Shown: positions 45,378 to 56,699 of the stretch, piece by piece
Numbering within the stretch: position 1 is the first letter of the stretch
How the letters are laid out: each line of letters starts with the position of its first letter
Assembly: GCA_000151295.1 (NCBI GenBank)
Contig: GG745328.1
Coordinates: 2,769,380 to 2,833,379, forward strand
Length of the DNA: 64,000 nt
Origin: Allomyces macrogynus ATCC 38327
Lineage: Eukaryota; Blastocladiomycota; Blastocladiomycetes; Blastocladiales; Blastocladiaceae
Direction of reading: 5' to 3'
Translations under genes and position numbers: made by a program
Notes under the pieces: model-generated
Seen by the model: only the letters and a program-made list of their open reading frames with translations
What the model was told of the DNA's origin: nothing
The model's database searches: none

Positions 45378-45732
45378 TTGTGATGTGTTCTCTCTGCCTT
45401 TCTCTTTTGCCCTCTTTTGTGCCATTTGGATTATTTATCTCCACAGCCAACAACAGCCTATTTATGCCGCATTTGGCCATTTCGCGTGTCTCCTTGTCGT
45501 CGTCCGTCGTCGTCCGTCGTCGTCCGTCGTCGTCCGTCGCCATTGCCACGGTTGATCGCGCTTGGTCAGTCCCGTTCGCCCGTTCGGTATCAAGGTAAAA
45601 CAACGTCACCAAATCATTCAATCTTATTTCCCTTGCATCTCTTCATCCGTGGTCGCGGGTTCTCGCCCATTTCGCCCTTCTCGCGCACGACCAACATCAG
45701 ATCCACGAAACGGCACGCGTACCTTCCAACAC
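45378..45732. repeat. 3' region with 10-bp tandem repeat
   Basis: T-rich tail of the WD40 gene facing the Rpn13 gene. A perfect 10-bp unit (CGTCCGTCGT) is repeated about four times at 45501-45539. No gene seen. Confidence 0.7.
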
Positions 45733-47234
45733 TTACGACGTGTCCATGCTGTCGTCCTGGTCCTTCCCTTGCTTCTCCTTCTCGACAAGCGCGACCACAG
45801 CCTTGAGGAAGGCGTCAACCCCCTGCGCGTCGCCCGCCGACGACGGGTCCAGACCTACGCACATCGATCACGGCTCAATCAGATCCCGACTCATCTGCAT
45901 CCCGGTCCAGAAAATGCGCATGTACCCATCGACGTCAAGATCGTACTGAGCTGTCCGTTACGCAGCGCGTACGTCAGCGTCTGCAGCGCCTGACGGAACG
46001 GCGGCGACCGGACCGTGTCCTCGAGCTCAGTCGCGCTCGGCACAGACCCTTCGGGCAGGTGCGGGAAAAGGGCCTCGCGTGCGGTCTGGTTGACCAGGAC
46101 GGGACGCACGTTGTCGATGGTCAGGATCGCCGAGAGATCAACGTCTACAGCAATATGATGCGTCAGTTCTCGGGTTCCTCGTGAGTAAAAGAGTGCGCTG
46201 TTAACGAGCGTACCGGGCTCGCCCTGCGGCACCTGGATCCCGGCCAGGATACTGCGAATGCGCGCCATTTCGTCACTCGACGCGCCTGCGGGAGTCGCGG
46301 GGGCTGCAGCGGCGGCCGTTGACGTGGGCGACGCGGCCGTGGCGGGAGCGGGAGCAGGAGCTGCCGCTGCCGCCGGAGGTTGACGGTTCGGCACGCCCGT
46401 GCTACATCCCACACAAAGAACGGCGCGTCAGGCACAATCCAAACGTGGTTTACATCAGAAGCGATAGCCGTACCCAAAGTTCTGCAACGCGCGCATCATC
46501 TGCGCCTGGTCGGGCGTGAGCGCCATGGGCCGCGCGCCAGGCGACGTGGGCGACCGGAGCTTGGACATGGCCGCGGCCGGGTCATTGATGGCGAGGTTCA
46601 CGTTCTCAACAAGTTCCGCGTCCTTGTCGGCCTTGGGCTCCTGCATCCAGAAAAAGTGCTTTTGCGAGGACGACTTGAAGGCGAGCATGAAAACGCGGTC
46701 GTTCGACTGCTCGACCTTGATAAACTCGGCCTCTTCGGGGAAGATGATCAGGTCGAGCTCGACGCGGTTCGTGCCGCGGTCTGGTGAGGAAATGAGGGGG
46801 TGAGCGGTGAGCAAAGTGTCGCGAACACGGTGAGGAAGTCGGAGGCGGGCAGTACCCTTCCAGTAGAAGTGAAGCAGCGTGTCATCGCCGACGTCGAGGG
46901 AGATGGTGCTGACAGTGCGAAATGGCCCGCGTCAGCTGAAGAATCGTGCAAACTGTCGATCAAACGAACGCAGCGCACCCCTTGCGCGTGTCGGGCTTGA
47001 CCATGCGGCCGTCGCGCACCATCTTGCCTATTGTCCACCGTCATGGGCGTGGCCAAGGGCTTGTGAGTATTCATGATCTTGATCGCTTGTCCAGACGCCT
47101 CCTGACCGCGACTCGCGCGGGCTCCTCCGCGTCAACGGGAGCGACTTACCTGCACGGAAATCGACGAGCGCCTTCTTCTGCGAGGCACCGCGACCGGGGC
47201 GGCCCGACGCGAGCATCTGGAAAACGTCGGCCAT
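45733..47234 (-). CDS. Proteasomal ubiquitin receptor Rpn13/ADRM1
   Basis: Binds ubiquitin chains through its Pru domain and recruits the deubiquitinase UCH37 through its C-terminal domain. Seven exons in coding order: 47234-47150, 47027-46979, 46908-46856, 46780-46474, 46401-46214, 46144-45926, 45854-45733; 340 residues. The Pru domain reads KALVDFRAG|KMVRDGRMVKPDTRKG|TISLDVGDDTLLHFYWK|DRGTNRVELDLIIFPEEAEF, QKHFFWMQEPK. An Ala/Pro linker follows. The DEUBAD-like domain is DVDLSAILTIDNVRPVLVNQ, FPHLPEGSVPSATELEDTVR, FRQALQTLTYALRNGQLSTI, ending KDQDDSMDTS. Since the DEUBAD is intact, a UCH37 partner is expected elsewhere in the genome. It is divergent from the mS29 gene. Confidence 0.94.
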
Positions 47235-47358
47235 GGTGTTGATGGAGATGCTGGTGGTCGTGCGTGTGCTGGGGAGAGCTTTCAGCGCGCTGCTGTTGCG
47301 GTCTTGGTTTCTTGGCCCCGTCGTCGCGATCAGGATCGCGTCGTTGACGTCGTGATGG

Positions 47359-48879
47359 ATGGTCGTTGGTGGTAAGGTCGGGAGCGACGCGGTGATGAGG
47401 AGCGCCATGCGGATCTCACTTGAATCTCACGTGTCATATTTGCCTTGGGCTGATCACAGCTATGCCTTGGCAGCCTTCACCAAATCCACCGCCCACGTCG
47501 CACCGATTTTGGACCAAATTACCCCTGCAACGGGCCTATTACTAGCTGCACCCGAGGCATCAGCACCACGCCGACCCGTTTGGACCCCGTCTGCGCCCGC
47601 CATGTCCGCCCTCAAAGTTGCCGGCGGTGTGGCATCGCAGTTTCTCGAATCGCCGAGTGCACGCGGCGGCCTTTTGATCCGCGCGGCCGTTAACTCGGCG
47701 CTCGCCACCCAGAAGACGAGCAAGAAGGCCCTTGTCTTTGGTGGGTTGGCCAATGGACCCGACACGAGCGACCCATGGTGGCGGACGCTGATCAACAACG
47801 TCAAATTGGATAGACGGCCCGTCGGGCGCCGGCAAGACGTGCGCACTCGAGCAGGCGGTCTCGAGCTACACGAATGAGAACCCCGAGTCGGTTGTCGTGC
47901 ACGTTACGAATGGTGCGATCACGCTCGCGCCGCTCTTTCGGGTGGACTGGCCACGACTGACCACTCCCGCTTACGCGCTCGCATGCGATGTTCAGCTGGA
48001 GAATGGGTTGATGGCCGCTACCCGTACGGCCGCGCCGAGAACGGCAAGTGGCAGCTGCCGACCGCCTCGTCGGTGTTCCTGCAGAACCTGCTCGCCGCCA
48101 ACAAGAAGTCGACGAAAGACGTGCGTGTTTGCCCGCCCGCGACATGTTCACGGACCGGAGACTCAATTCCATTCCCACCGCTTCACCAGCTCATGACAAC
48201 GGCCAAGTATTCGTTCGGCCAACAGCTGGTCGATGCCAACTCGCCCCTTACTGCCCTCATTTCCCTCGGTGCCAATTCCAACGACATGAGCACTGACGTG
48301 TCCGAGGCCGTGCTCGAGGAGCTCGGCAAGCAGTTCGTATCGCGTTCCTTTGCTTGTTTGTGATCCTGGCATCCCGAACTGACGACCATGCCTGTTACTT
48401 TCCAGCGAAAACGTGCTCGTCGCGATCGACCACGTCAATGCCCTGTTCGCCAAGTCGGCCTACTTCAACCAAAAGTCGGTGCCGCTGCACGCATCTCACT
48501 TTGCGCTGTGCAAGGCCTTCTACCCCTTCTTTGAGAACAAGGTGGGTCTCTCCACCCTCTCTCTCGCTCGGTGGAATTGGACGATCCACATTCCTCACCC
48601 CTCGCTGTTTTCGCTCGCCCCAACTAGACCAAGGCCACGGTCGTCGGCGCCACATGCAAAACCGACACGCGGTTCAGCGACCGCAAGCTGCAGTCGCTGT
48701 CGACGGTCGACATTGTTCAACTGCCGCCGTACACCAAGGGCGAGGCGCAAATGGTGCACGACATGTACCTCGAGACCAAGGTCATCAATGCGCCCGTGCA
48801 AGTCGACCGCCTGCTGTTGCTGAGCGGCGGGAATCCGGCCAAGTTCCTCAAGTACGCATTGAACCCGCGAGCCTTCTAG
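47359..48879 (+). CDS. Mitochondrial small-subunit ribosomal protein mS29 (DAP3)
   Basis: GTP-binding protein of the mitoribosomal small subunit. Clear exons: up to 47912, 47996-48120, 48190-48332, 48406-48541 and 48628-48879. The P-loop reads DGPSGAGKTCALEQAVSSYT (from 47813). Then EWVDGRYPYGRAENGKWQLP, SVFLQNLLAANKK, the Walker-B-like ENVLVAIDHVNALF, FNQKSVPLHASHFALCKAF and a C-terminal domain ending KFLKYALNPRAF. The upstream frame (MSALKVAGGVASQ from 47602, or from 47359) changes frame near 47800, just before the P-loop. It is either an unplaced intron or a one-base error, so the N-terminus, including any import presequence, is unsettled. Confidence 0.85.
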
Positions 48880-49884
48880 AGTGCCGGTCCCAGTCGTGGC
48901 GTGGGTTTGGTTTTTGTCGTGTCTTGTTTTGGTGTCTCTCTAGTCGTCTTAGTGAATGGTATCGCGTTGTTTAATCACAACACAGAGCAGCACCGCCTTC
49001 TTAGCCGCCGCCATGCGCATCCTACTTCCCACTGCCGTCGATGGGTTCACACTTGCTGCAATCAGCGCGCATTCTCGACCCGCCGCGTGGCCGACGATGA
49101 GCGGCCACTAGCCAACCAGTCGGTCGAGACTGCCGGTTGCTCGAGGGTCAAGCTGGTCGACCAGACACAACTTGCACGCCTTGGTCCTCATCGAGATGTC
49201 CGAAATGGCCGGTCCGTAGATTGGCCAACGCTCAGCAATCCCAGATCAAGCCCATACCGCGACGATCAGATGACGCCGCTGGGTTGTGCTCGGACCCTCT
49301 CGACCCTGCCCTGCCGATTGCCCTCGCCCGTGGGAACGACAGTCAAGTGTGAGCCGCGGTTCCTGGAGCTGGCACCTGCACAGCGGCGCGCCGACCGTAC
49401 GGCACCGTCACGGCGTGCCGCCGTGTGCTCGAAGTGCGGGCGACGCGCGCGCGGTTGTTACGGGCTGTTCCCAGGGTTCCCCGTTTCCCATGGCATGGGC
49501 TGCGCGCAGGGCGAGGGATTGCACGGCCGTGGACCGTCGGTGGCGGTCAGGGTGCCGGGAGATATTGTGCCTCGCACCAAGCAGGCCAGTGCTGGCGCGT
49601 CTCGCACTTCACTGCCACCGACATCAGCGCACCATGGCACCAGCACCCAAGCAGCCTCCCATGGCACGCGCCCGCTCCTCTACACCTCGCGCGCTCGCCG
49701 AGCCCGCACGGCCCGCCGTTGCTTCCCGTGCCTACAAATACCGCGCGCTGGCCGCCGCCGCTGCTTCTCCAGGCCGCCATCCGTCCGACCTCCTCGATTT
49801 TCTTGCTCGCCGCTGGCCGTCGAGCACGCGGGACCACGACCTCGATCCGACCACGCTCTCTCGTTCCGCACCACGACCACCACC
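48880..49884. other. Intergenic region, about 1 kb
   Basis: Between mS29 and secreted protein A. The frame of protein A stays open upstream to 48901 but shows no homology or composition like the gene, so I treat it as chance openness of GC-rich sequence plus promoter and 5' UTR. Confidence 0.4.
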
Positions 49885-51441
49885 ATGAAGCTCCAAGCGC
49901 TGTTCGTTCTCGCGGCCGCGGCTGCTTTCGTCGCTGCTGACCCGATGCCTGACTATTCGTCGACCGAGGACGCGCTGATCGAGAACGTTGGCGCGGCGAC
50001 CATGAACGCGCCGGCGTCGCACTTGACGGTCGCGGCCGCACTCAAGAAGCCCAACAAGACGAACAAACGGCGCCGGCGCCAGCAGCCGGCGATCAAGCTG
50101 CGGCGGGCCACGCCCGAGGAGAAGGTGAAGCAGGCGGCGTGGATGCGCGCGAGGCGTGCCGAGCAAGCCAAGAACCGCAAGAACACGCTGTTCAAGCCGA
50201 TCATCCCGGCCAATGTCCAACGGCCGCGGGTTCACGGGAAGCCCGGCGGCCTGACGCGCTGGCCCAAGGGCGGCAAGGGAATGCGCAAGCCGACTGGCAC
50301 GGGCAAGTCCACGGTGCCGCTCGCGACGCGGTTGCAGAACAAGATCGACTCGTTACCGGTCGGGTCGCGGCGGCGCATGATGCTCGAGCGCCGGCTCGCG
50401 CGGCTGAACAAGCCCAAGACGGCTGCGCGTACGTGGGCGGCCTTGTGCGTGATCGCGTGCGTGATTCGGCCGGGAAACTGACAAGGCCTTGCGTCTCCAC
50501 CTGAATCGATAGTCATGTCGATGTCCGAGGCGCCCAGCGCGTTCAGTGCGGCCTCGTCGCTGCGTCCGTTCGTCGACCCGCCGTTCGCGAACACGGTCGA
50601 CAAGAACAAGGACGGGTCGATCAAGCTGATGCGGCACGACATTGCGCCCGGCCGTGGCGTCGTTCACCGGTACGGGTTCCAGACGGCCAAGCCGTTGGGC
50701 GTGCCGGCGGGGACCAAGTACGTGACGATTTTGGGCAAGGCGAACGTGTGGTTCAACCCCACCTCGCCCGGCATGTGCGAGAAGGGCAATACCGAATTGA
50801 CCGTCTTCCACGGCGGCCGGCCCCTCGGCGGGCTCAAGTTCCCGCGCGGCTACTACGGCAACCCCCGCCGGTGGGATCCGATTGAGGTGACGGTGCCCGT
50901 CTATAAGCTCTCGCCCACGCCGGCGCCGATTACGGTGCAGGCCGCGCACGACCATACGAACCCCTACAAGTGCCAGGAAAGGTCGAGTCTGTCGATTCGC
51001 GACCTCAAGGTGCAGTTCCACGATTCGGTCCCGTCGGGCGGCCAGTTCTCGGTCTCCGACTCGGGCTACGACTACTCCGACTCGTATGACGATTCGTGGG
51101 ACGACGCCTACTACGGCGGTGATTTCTCGGCCTCTGACGAGGCCGGGTCGGCTGACGACGACAACGGGACCGAGGACGCCTACTACGGCGGCGATTTCTC
51201 GGTGTCCGAGGACGCGTACGGCGACGATATGTGGGAGGATTCGTACGACGGTGACTTTGCGGTCGCTGATGAGGCGGGGTCCGCCGACGTTGATGACGGG
51301 ACCGAAGACGCCTACTACGGCGGCGATTTCTCCCTGTCCGAGGACGCCTACGGCGACGACATGTGGGAGGATTCGTACGACGGCGAGGGCTACTCGGTCG
51401 AGGACGCCTACACCGAGGACGCGGCCGACGATTATTACTAG
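49885..51441 (+). CDS. Secreted protein A, basic middle and acidic repeats
   Basis: Unrecognised protein of 490 residues; exons 49885-50428 and 50513-51441 (C|TC junction). Signal peptide MKLQALFVLAAAAAFVAADP. Residues ~55-180 are strongly basic (NKRRRRQQPAIKLRRATPEE, WMRARRAEQAKNRKN) with several dibasic sites. Residues ~185-350 look like a compact beta-rich domain with two Cys (GTKYVTILGKANVWFNPTSP, GMCEKGNTELTVFHGG, NPYKCQERSSLSIRDLKVQF). The last ~120 residues are Asp/Glu/Tyr/Gly-rich repeats built on YYGGDFSVSEDAYGDDMWED, with an 85-bp block occurring twice at 132-bp spacing (51175 and 51307). It shares this motif with protein B, 0.9 kb downstream. Extracellular matrix, spore-wall or mineral/cation-binding roles are guesses only. 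Confidence 0.75.
51174..51391 (+). repeat. Two-copy coding repeat, 132-bp period
   Basis: A block coding DAYYGGDFSVSEDAYGDDMW and flanks occurs at 51175 and again at 51307 with few changes. A shorter related copy begins near 51102. It produces the acidic repeats of secreted protein A. Confidence 0.85.
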
Positions 51442-52373
51442 GTCGCACGATGCGCGTGCAGCACGCCACGGTCGCGTGCAATTCGAAGCGCCGTCGATGG
51501 TTGCTGGTCGGCGGTCAAGCGACCAAATTTGCGTTGATGCGACGTGGGTCGCAGAGTAGTTGTCCATTTTATCACCTGCCGAAATGCATTTTAGTGTGTT
51601 GTTCTTCGCTGGTCTGGTTTGCTCCCGTTTTGCATTTTCTGCTCATTGTTGCACTTTACACGTGACCGCGTCTTAGAGCAGAGTTGAAGCGCAAATCAGC
51701 GACCCCCCGTCGCCCTGATCCTCAACGAAGAATTGCGCAAGTATGAAGGAAAATATGGCAGAGGCTGCGTATGGGAAGGCGTGACGCAAGATGCGGCCGC
51801 AAGCCGCTGAACGCGTCGATCCCACACTCCGGATATCCTCCACGCTCGACCCTTTTCGACCCTTCGCTTGCCAACCACCACAATTCACGCTGCACTCTCG
51901 GTCGAGGCCATCAAAGCGCTTGGCCTCTGGCGCGCGCCCGTCTCTCTCGTTCTGCGGTCTCCTCGAGCGAGCGCACGCGATGCGCGATGATTGCTCTATT
52001 TCCCGCATCATTATCATCATCTCCCGCCCTTGCCCTTCCCTTCCCACTGGCTTCGGCGCCGCTTTCGCGTCCCACGCTCCCTGCTTAGCAGCTCAACCAG
52101 ACGTCGGCGCACCATGCCATCCACGCTTCACGCGCCGCTGACCTTCCTCGACGATGGCGTGCCAGCGAGCGCACCGGCCACGACCTTGCCGCGCTTTCCC
52201 AGCCGCCGCCCCCTTGATGTTTCCGCGGTATAAATCGAGCACGCCCGCCGTCGCCGCGCTTTTCCTCCCCGCAGCCCCTGGCCAAGCACGACGTCGACCC
52301 GTCCGCCGCTGATCCAACAACCAGCACCAACCCAACCCGATCCGACCGCACGCGCCGCGTTCCCGCAAAAACA
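51442..52373. other. Intergenic region between secreted proteins A and B
   Basis: About 930 bases: an AT-richer 3' part of gene A, then the promoter and 5' UTR of gene B. No further coding feature supported. Confidence 0.4.
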
Positions 52374-53668
52374 ATGAAGGTTTCCAACACGCTGCTTTTC
52401 GCGACGGCGACCGCGTCGCTCGCTATGATCGCGGCGCCGGCCGACGCGTTCTCGTTTGCCAACATCCGGCTGCCTCCCTGTCCGTCTTGATTTCTCTCAT
52501 CCGCGTGCGTTGAGAGCGCGCGCAGGCGGCCCCCGCCGGCGTCTCGCCAACCTGGGCGCCTCTGTAATCTGCACGCGCGAATTGACGAGTTGGTCGCCTC
52601 GCGCTCGGTCGGGTGTGATTCTAGGGCTCGAGGAAAAGTACGCGCATTTGAAGCAGCCCCGATCCATGACCGTCAAAAACATCCCCGTCGTGAAGAACAC
52701 GGGCGCCAGTGGGCGGACGATCAAGGAATACGCGCCGCGGTGGTGTACGTGATCCGTCTCTCCCCTTGCGCTCGACTCGGCGATGTGTGACCGTGGTAAC
52801 TCACCCGACGCGTTTCGTCTGCACTAGTTGCGACGGGCGACGCCCCCTCGGCCGTCGGCTCGCCCACGAATGCCGGCACGCCCGGTCCGTCGTCGCCCAT
52901 GACGCGTCCGCGGCGCAGTGGCCACCGTCGCCGCCATCCGCGCCAGCGAAACCGCGTGCGTCGTAGCAGCTCGCCGGGCCGTCGTCGCCGCCGCCATCGC
53001 CGTCCGGGTCAAGGTCACGCACACGGCCACGGTCCGAGCCAGGGCCGCGCGCACGGCCATCGCCACAGCCGTGGCCATCGCCGCGGTCACCCTCACCGGC
53101 GCCGCCCCCGCCCCGCCCACGGCAAGCCGACGACCTCGACTCCTGCGCAGGTCCCGAGTACGTGAATGTCTTTCTTGTCGACTGCGCTTTCGGGGACTGG
53201 TTGGCTCACGCGCGACCTGTGGCTTTCTCTGTAGCGAGTGCGACGACGCCGATCACTGGGTCGGCCGCGGCCAGCCACGCGGACATGTCGCCGCGGTCCT
53301 ACGACTTTCAGTCGATGGAGCCGGTGCGCCGCGGGTACCCCAACCGGTACGTGTCAGACCTCGCGCGGTTTGAGCAGATCAAGGCCCGACACAACCGGAG
53401 TACGTGATCCCTATCATGCGACGTTGCTCATGTCGTGTCTTGTGATCTAGAACTGACGATTCCCTGTTTCGTGTACTTTCCAGTGAGTACGATCAAGCAT
53501 GCGGCCAAGCATTCGCTCGCGGACGGGTACGACTACGAGCCGTTTGATGACGAGTACGACGAGGGCTTCTCGATTTCCGAAGACGCGGCTTTTGGCGACG
53601 ACGACGCATGGGAAGACAACTACGAGGGTGATTTCTCGGTCTCGGAGGACGCGTGGGAGGATGAGTAG
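52374..53668 (+). CDS. Secreted protein B, His/Arg-rich middle and acidic tail
   Basis: Unrecognised protein, about 315 residues in a six-exon model with consistent phases: 52374-52483, 52526-52563, 52625-52744, 52828-53157, 53235-53399 and 53484-53668 (the first two junctions are tentative). Signal peptide: MKVSNTLLFATATASLAMIA, then APADAFS. Exon 4 encodes an extreme Arg/His/Gly stretch (RPRRSGHRRRHPRQRNRVRR; GHAHGHGPSQGRAHGHRHSR). Exon 5 contains SPRSYDFQSMEPVRRGYPNR. The acidic tail reads FDDEYDEGFSISEDAAFGDD, DAWEDNYEGDFSVSEDAWED. The tail motif WEDxYxGDFSVSEDA is shared with protein A, as is the order signal, basic, acidic, so the two look like tandem paralogs that diverged outside the tail. 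Confidence 0.68.
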
Positions 53669-53960
53669 ACAAGTAGGACAGACAGGCCTGGGTCGCAACC
53701 GATTGGGCGTGAGCGCGTGCGGTCGTTGCCCAGCGTCGTTACGGGCCTCTAATCGCCGTCCTCGCTGGTCGAGGGCGAGTCGTGGGTTAGTTCTCCATTC
53801 AATACAGCTGGAAGAAATCGTTCTATCCAATGCAATGCACGTGGTGTCTGCCGTGGTTGGTCTGTGTCCTTGTGGTGACGTGGACAGGCGTGATCGAGTC
53901 TGGTGCCTCCTCTTGGCCACCTGCGCTCGCGATTTCGCTGTTCACCACCATCGCGGCCGC
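53669..53960. other. Short intergenic region, B to Sac1
   Basis: Holds the 3' end of gene B and probably the unplaced start exon of the Sac1 gene. The only initiator in the Sac1 frame here is a GTG at 53903, so an upstream exon is expected. Confidence 0.35.
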
Positions 53961-56513
53961 GTCGCTGTCGGCCCCTTCAAGCCCCCCTCGACTACACGCT
54001 TGCCGCAATCGTGCCGTCCTCCCACGACCAGCCTGCCACGCTCAAGTTGGACCCATTTACGCCTGCCACGCACCTCAACGATGATGAACGCGCATTTCAA
54101 GCTCCGCCTGTGCGTCGCCAACCTGCCGCCTCCCCGACCCACCCTGTCCGCCCGGCCGAGCATGCACAACCTGCCTCGGACCCTCTGCGACCTGCGGCTA
54201 ACGCAGACCCGCTCCTGCCCGGCAGTTACATTGCGCCCGACGTCTACGCGTTCGAGCCAGTCGAGCCGGCGACCCAGGCCGCCGCGAACGACCGCCTCGT
54301 GATCCAACGCGACACGGGCGCTCTGGAATTTGTGCCGAGTACGCATGCAAACTGCACGCTGCACGCTGCACGCTGCTCGCTGCACGCTGCACGCAACACG
54401 CGACACGCGACACGCGGCAATGCACACCTGCCCACGCGTCCCAACTGACCGCGATGCTGGCGCCACCACATAGCCCTGCCCGCCACGCAATTCCAGACCA
54501 CGGTCGATATCGACGGCATTCTCGGGCTCGTCACGCTGCACTCGGGCGACTATCTCGTCGTGATCACGGGCAAGCGCCGGCTCGGCGCGCTGATCCCCGA
54601 CCACTCGCACGATGTGTTTGCGATTACGCGCACGGCGCTCTACCCGGTTGCCAAGAGTTTCGCGCACTTGTCGCCCGCGCAACGTATCGACGAAGACGCC
54701 TACGTCGCGCTGCTCGACCGCATGTGCAACTTGGGCCACATGTACTACAGCCCGTCGTGGGACTTGACCAATACGATGCAGACCAACTTGACGCGCGACA
54801 CGGCGGAGAGTGCCAAGCCGGTGTGGCAGCTGGTACGTGTGCTGACTGTGCGTGGTGTTCGCGTCGTTGCGAAAGCGCTGACCCGGACATGATGTTCGTA
54901 CTGCAGGCCAACACGCGCTACTTTTGGAACCACCACCTGCAGTCGAAGCTCATCAGCTTGACGCATCAGGACGCGCGAGCGCACGCCTTTGTCCTGCCCG
55001 TCATTTGCGGCTGTACGTTCCAGCTCTCGTTTCCCTCCCAACCGTCGCCACCCTCACCTGCATTCCTTGACACCATCTAGACGTCAAGATCACGCCCGCC
55101 GTCATCCACCACCGCGCCGTGCAGTACGCGCTCATCACGCGCAAGCGCGTGCACCGTGTGGGCACGCGGTACCATTCGCGCGGAATCGACGCGCAGGGCC
55201 ACGTGGCCAATTTCTGCGAGACCGAGCAGGTTGTCACCTACCACGTCCCGACGGAGCGTGCGACGCATGTGCGCAGCTACGTGCAGATTCGCGGCAGTAT
55301 CCCGCTGTTTTGGCGGCAAAAAGTGAACGCCAAGTACGTGCCGATTCTCGAGCTCGTGCACAAGCCCACGTCGGTACGGGTTTCTATTTGAGGTGGAGGA
55401 GAAGGAGAATGGGGCGCTAACGTGTGAGTTTGAATGGTGTGTAGGAGGCCGTGTTTGCGCGCCACGTCAACGAGCAGTTTGATACCTATGGCGACAGCCA
55501 GGTCATGGTCAACCTCATCAATAAGAAGGGGTACGAGCTACCGCTCGGGGAAGAGTTTCAGCGGCAAGTGAACTTGTTCAACCACCCGAACCTCAAGTCG
55601 GTACCTCGTTTCCTGCCCTCCGTCTCGACCCGGGGCTCTTTGACTAACGCCCGCTGCCTTTCGTCATAGGTACATTCATTTCGACTTCCATGAAGAGTGC
55701 AAAAAGATGCGCTACGACCGCATCTCGCTGCTCGTCGACCAAATCCGGCCGGACATGGAGCACCAAAAGTACTTTGCCGCGACCACGAGCCCGCAGGGCA
55801 CCAAGATCCAGCACGTGCAGCACGGCGTCGTGCGCACCAACTGCATTGACTGTCTCGACCGCACCAACGTCGTGCAATCGGTCCTGGCCAAGCACGTGCT
55901 CGTGCAACAACTGACCGACCTCGGCGTGCTGCGCACGGGCGAAACCATCGACCCGACATCGGAATTCGAAAAGACGTTCAAGAACATGTGGGCCGATAAC
56001 GCCGACGTGGTCTCGGTGCTGTATTCGGGCACGGGCGCGCTCAAGACCGACTACACGCGCACGGGCACGCGCACGAAAGCCGGGTTGTTGCAGGACGGGT
56101 ACAATTCGGTCGTGCGGTACGTCAAGAACAATTTCTTGGACGGGACCCGCCAGGATGCGTACGATTTGTTTTTGGGCAACGCGACTGTCGCGAATGGACC
56201 GTATGTCGCGGCCACGCGCGCGTTGACGCAGGAGAAGGGGGTGCTCGCCGCGTGGTCGGACGCGCAAAAGGCGCTCGTCGCCGTGTTCTTAACGGCTGCA
56301 CTGCTCATGGCCATGGCGCTCTTGTTTGCGCGTGAGACGTATACGCAGTTCCGTGTCTTGGTCCTGGCCGCGTCGATTGCGGTTGCGGGCACGGCGGTGC
56401 TCGTGAATAAGCGCGGGATCGAGTTGGTGCAGTTGCCGAAGCTGGTGCCGCTCGAGTATGTCGTCGAGCGCGAACAGGCGGCGCGGTACGGGCCGGGGAA
56501 GCTCAAAGTGTAG
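53961..56513 (+). CDS. SAC1: Sac1 phosphoinositide phosphatase
   Basis: Integral ER/Golgi phosphatase that removes phosphate from PI4P and related lipids. Exons: unresolved start to 54338, 54474-54832, 54907-55012, 55081-55373, 55445-55596 and 55670-56513, with phases matching. Conserved blocks: GILGLVTLHSGDYLVVITGK, RYFWNHHLQSKLI, VIHHRAVQYALITRKRVHRV, GTRYHSRGIDAQGHVANFCE, YVQIRGSIPLFW, NLK|YIHFDFHEECK and the catalytic CX5R loop RTNCIDCLDRTN. Near the C-terminus are two hydrophobic helices (LVAVFLTAALLMAMALLFAR; VLVLAASIAVAGTAVLV), as in Sac1, then a basic cytosolic tail. The N-terminal ~90 residues are Pro/Ala-rich and the first exon is not located. Confidence 0.93.
54345..54420. repeat. 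Tandem CTGCACG-type repeat in a Sac1 intron
   Basis: Imperfect heptamer array (CTGCACG, then CACGCGA units) inside the 54339-54473 intron. A simple-sequence expansion with no coding role seen. Confidence 0.7.
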
Positions 56514-56699
56514 ACATTGGTTGGTCGCGGTTGGGTGCAGGCAAGAGAAGCACGATTTGGTTTGTTCCATGACCGTTTTTGCACACAACAACAGTTCAGT
56601 CTCTCATTTTGTGGTTGTTGTGGCTCTCTGTCGTGTTCGTCGCAGCTCGAACAAGTGTCAGGCTCTGGCGCAGCATCAACAATCAACAAGCTTACTACA

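Noticed and set aside
45496..45540. 10-bp direct repeats considered as a CRISPR-like array
   Set aside because: Units are contiguous with no spacers, and this is a eukaryotic 3' flank; it is simple tandem repeat.
48901..49884. Upstream extension of secreted protein A in the same frame
   Set aside because: Patternless composition, and the Met at 49885 starts a clean signal peptide.
51005..51481. Arg/Pro-rich minus-strand frame
   Set aside because: Antisense of the acidic repeat of secreted protein A, where Asp/Glu codons read backwards as Arg/Pro/Ser-type codons.
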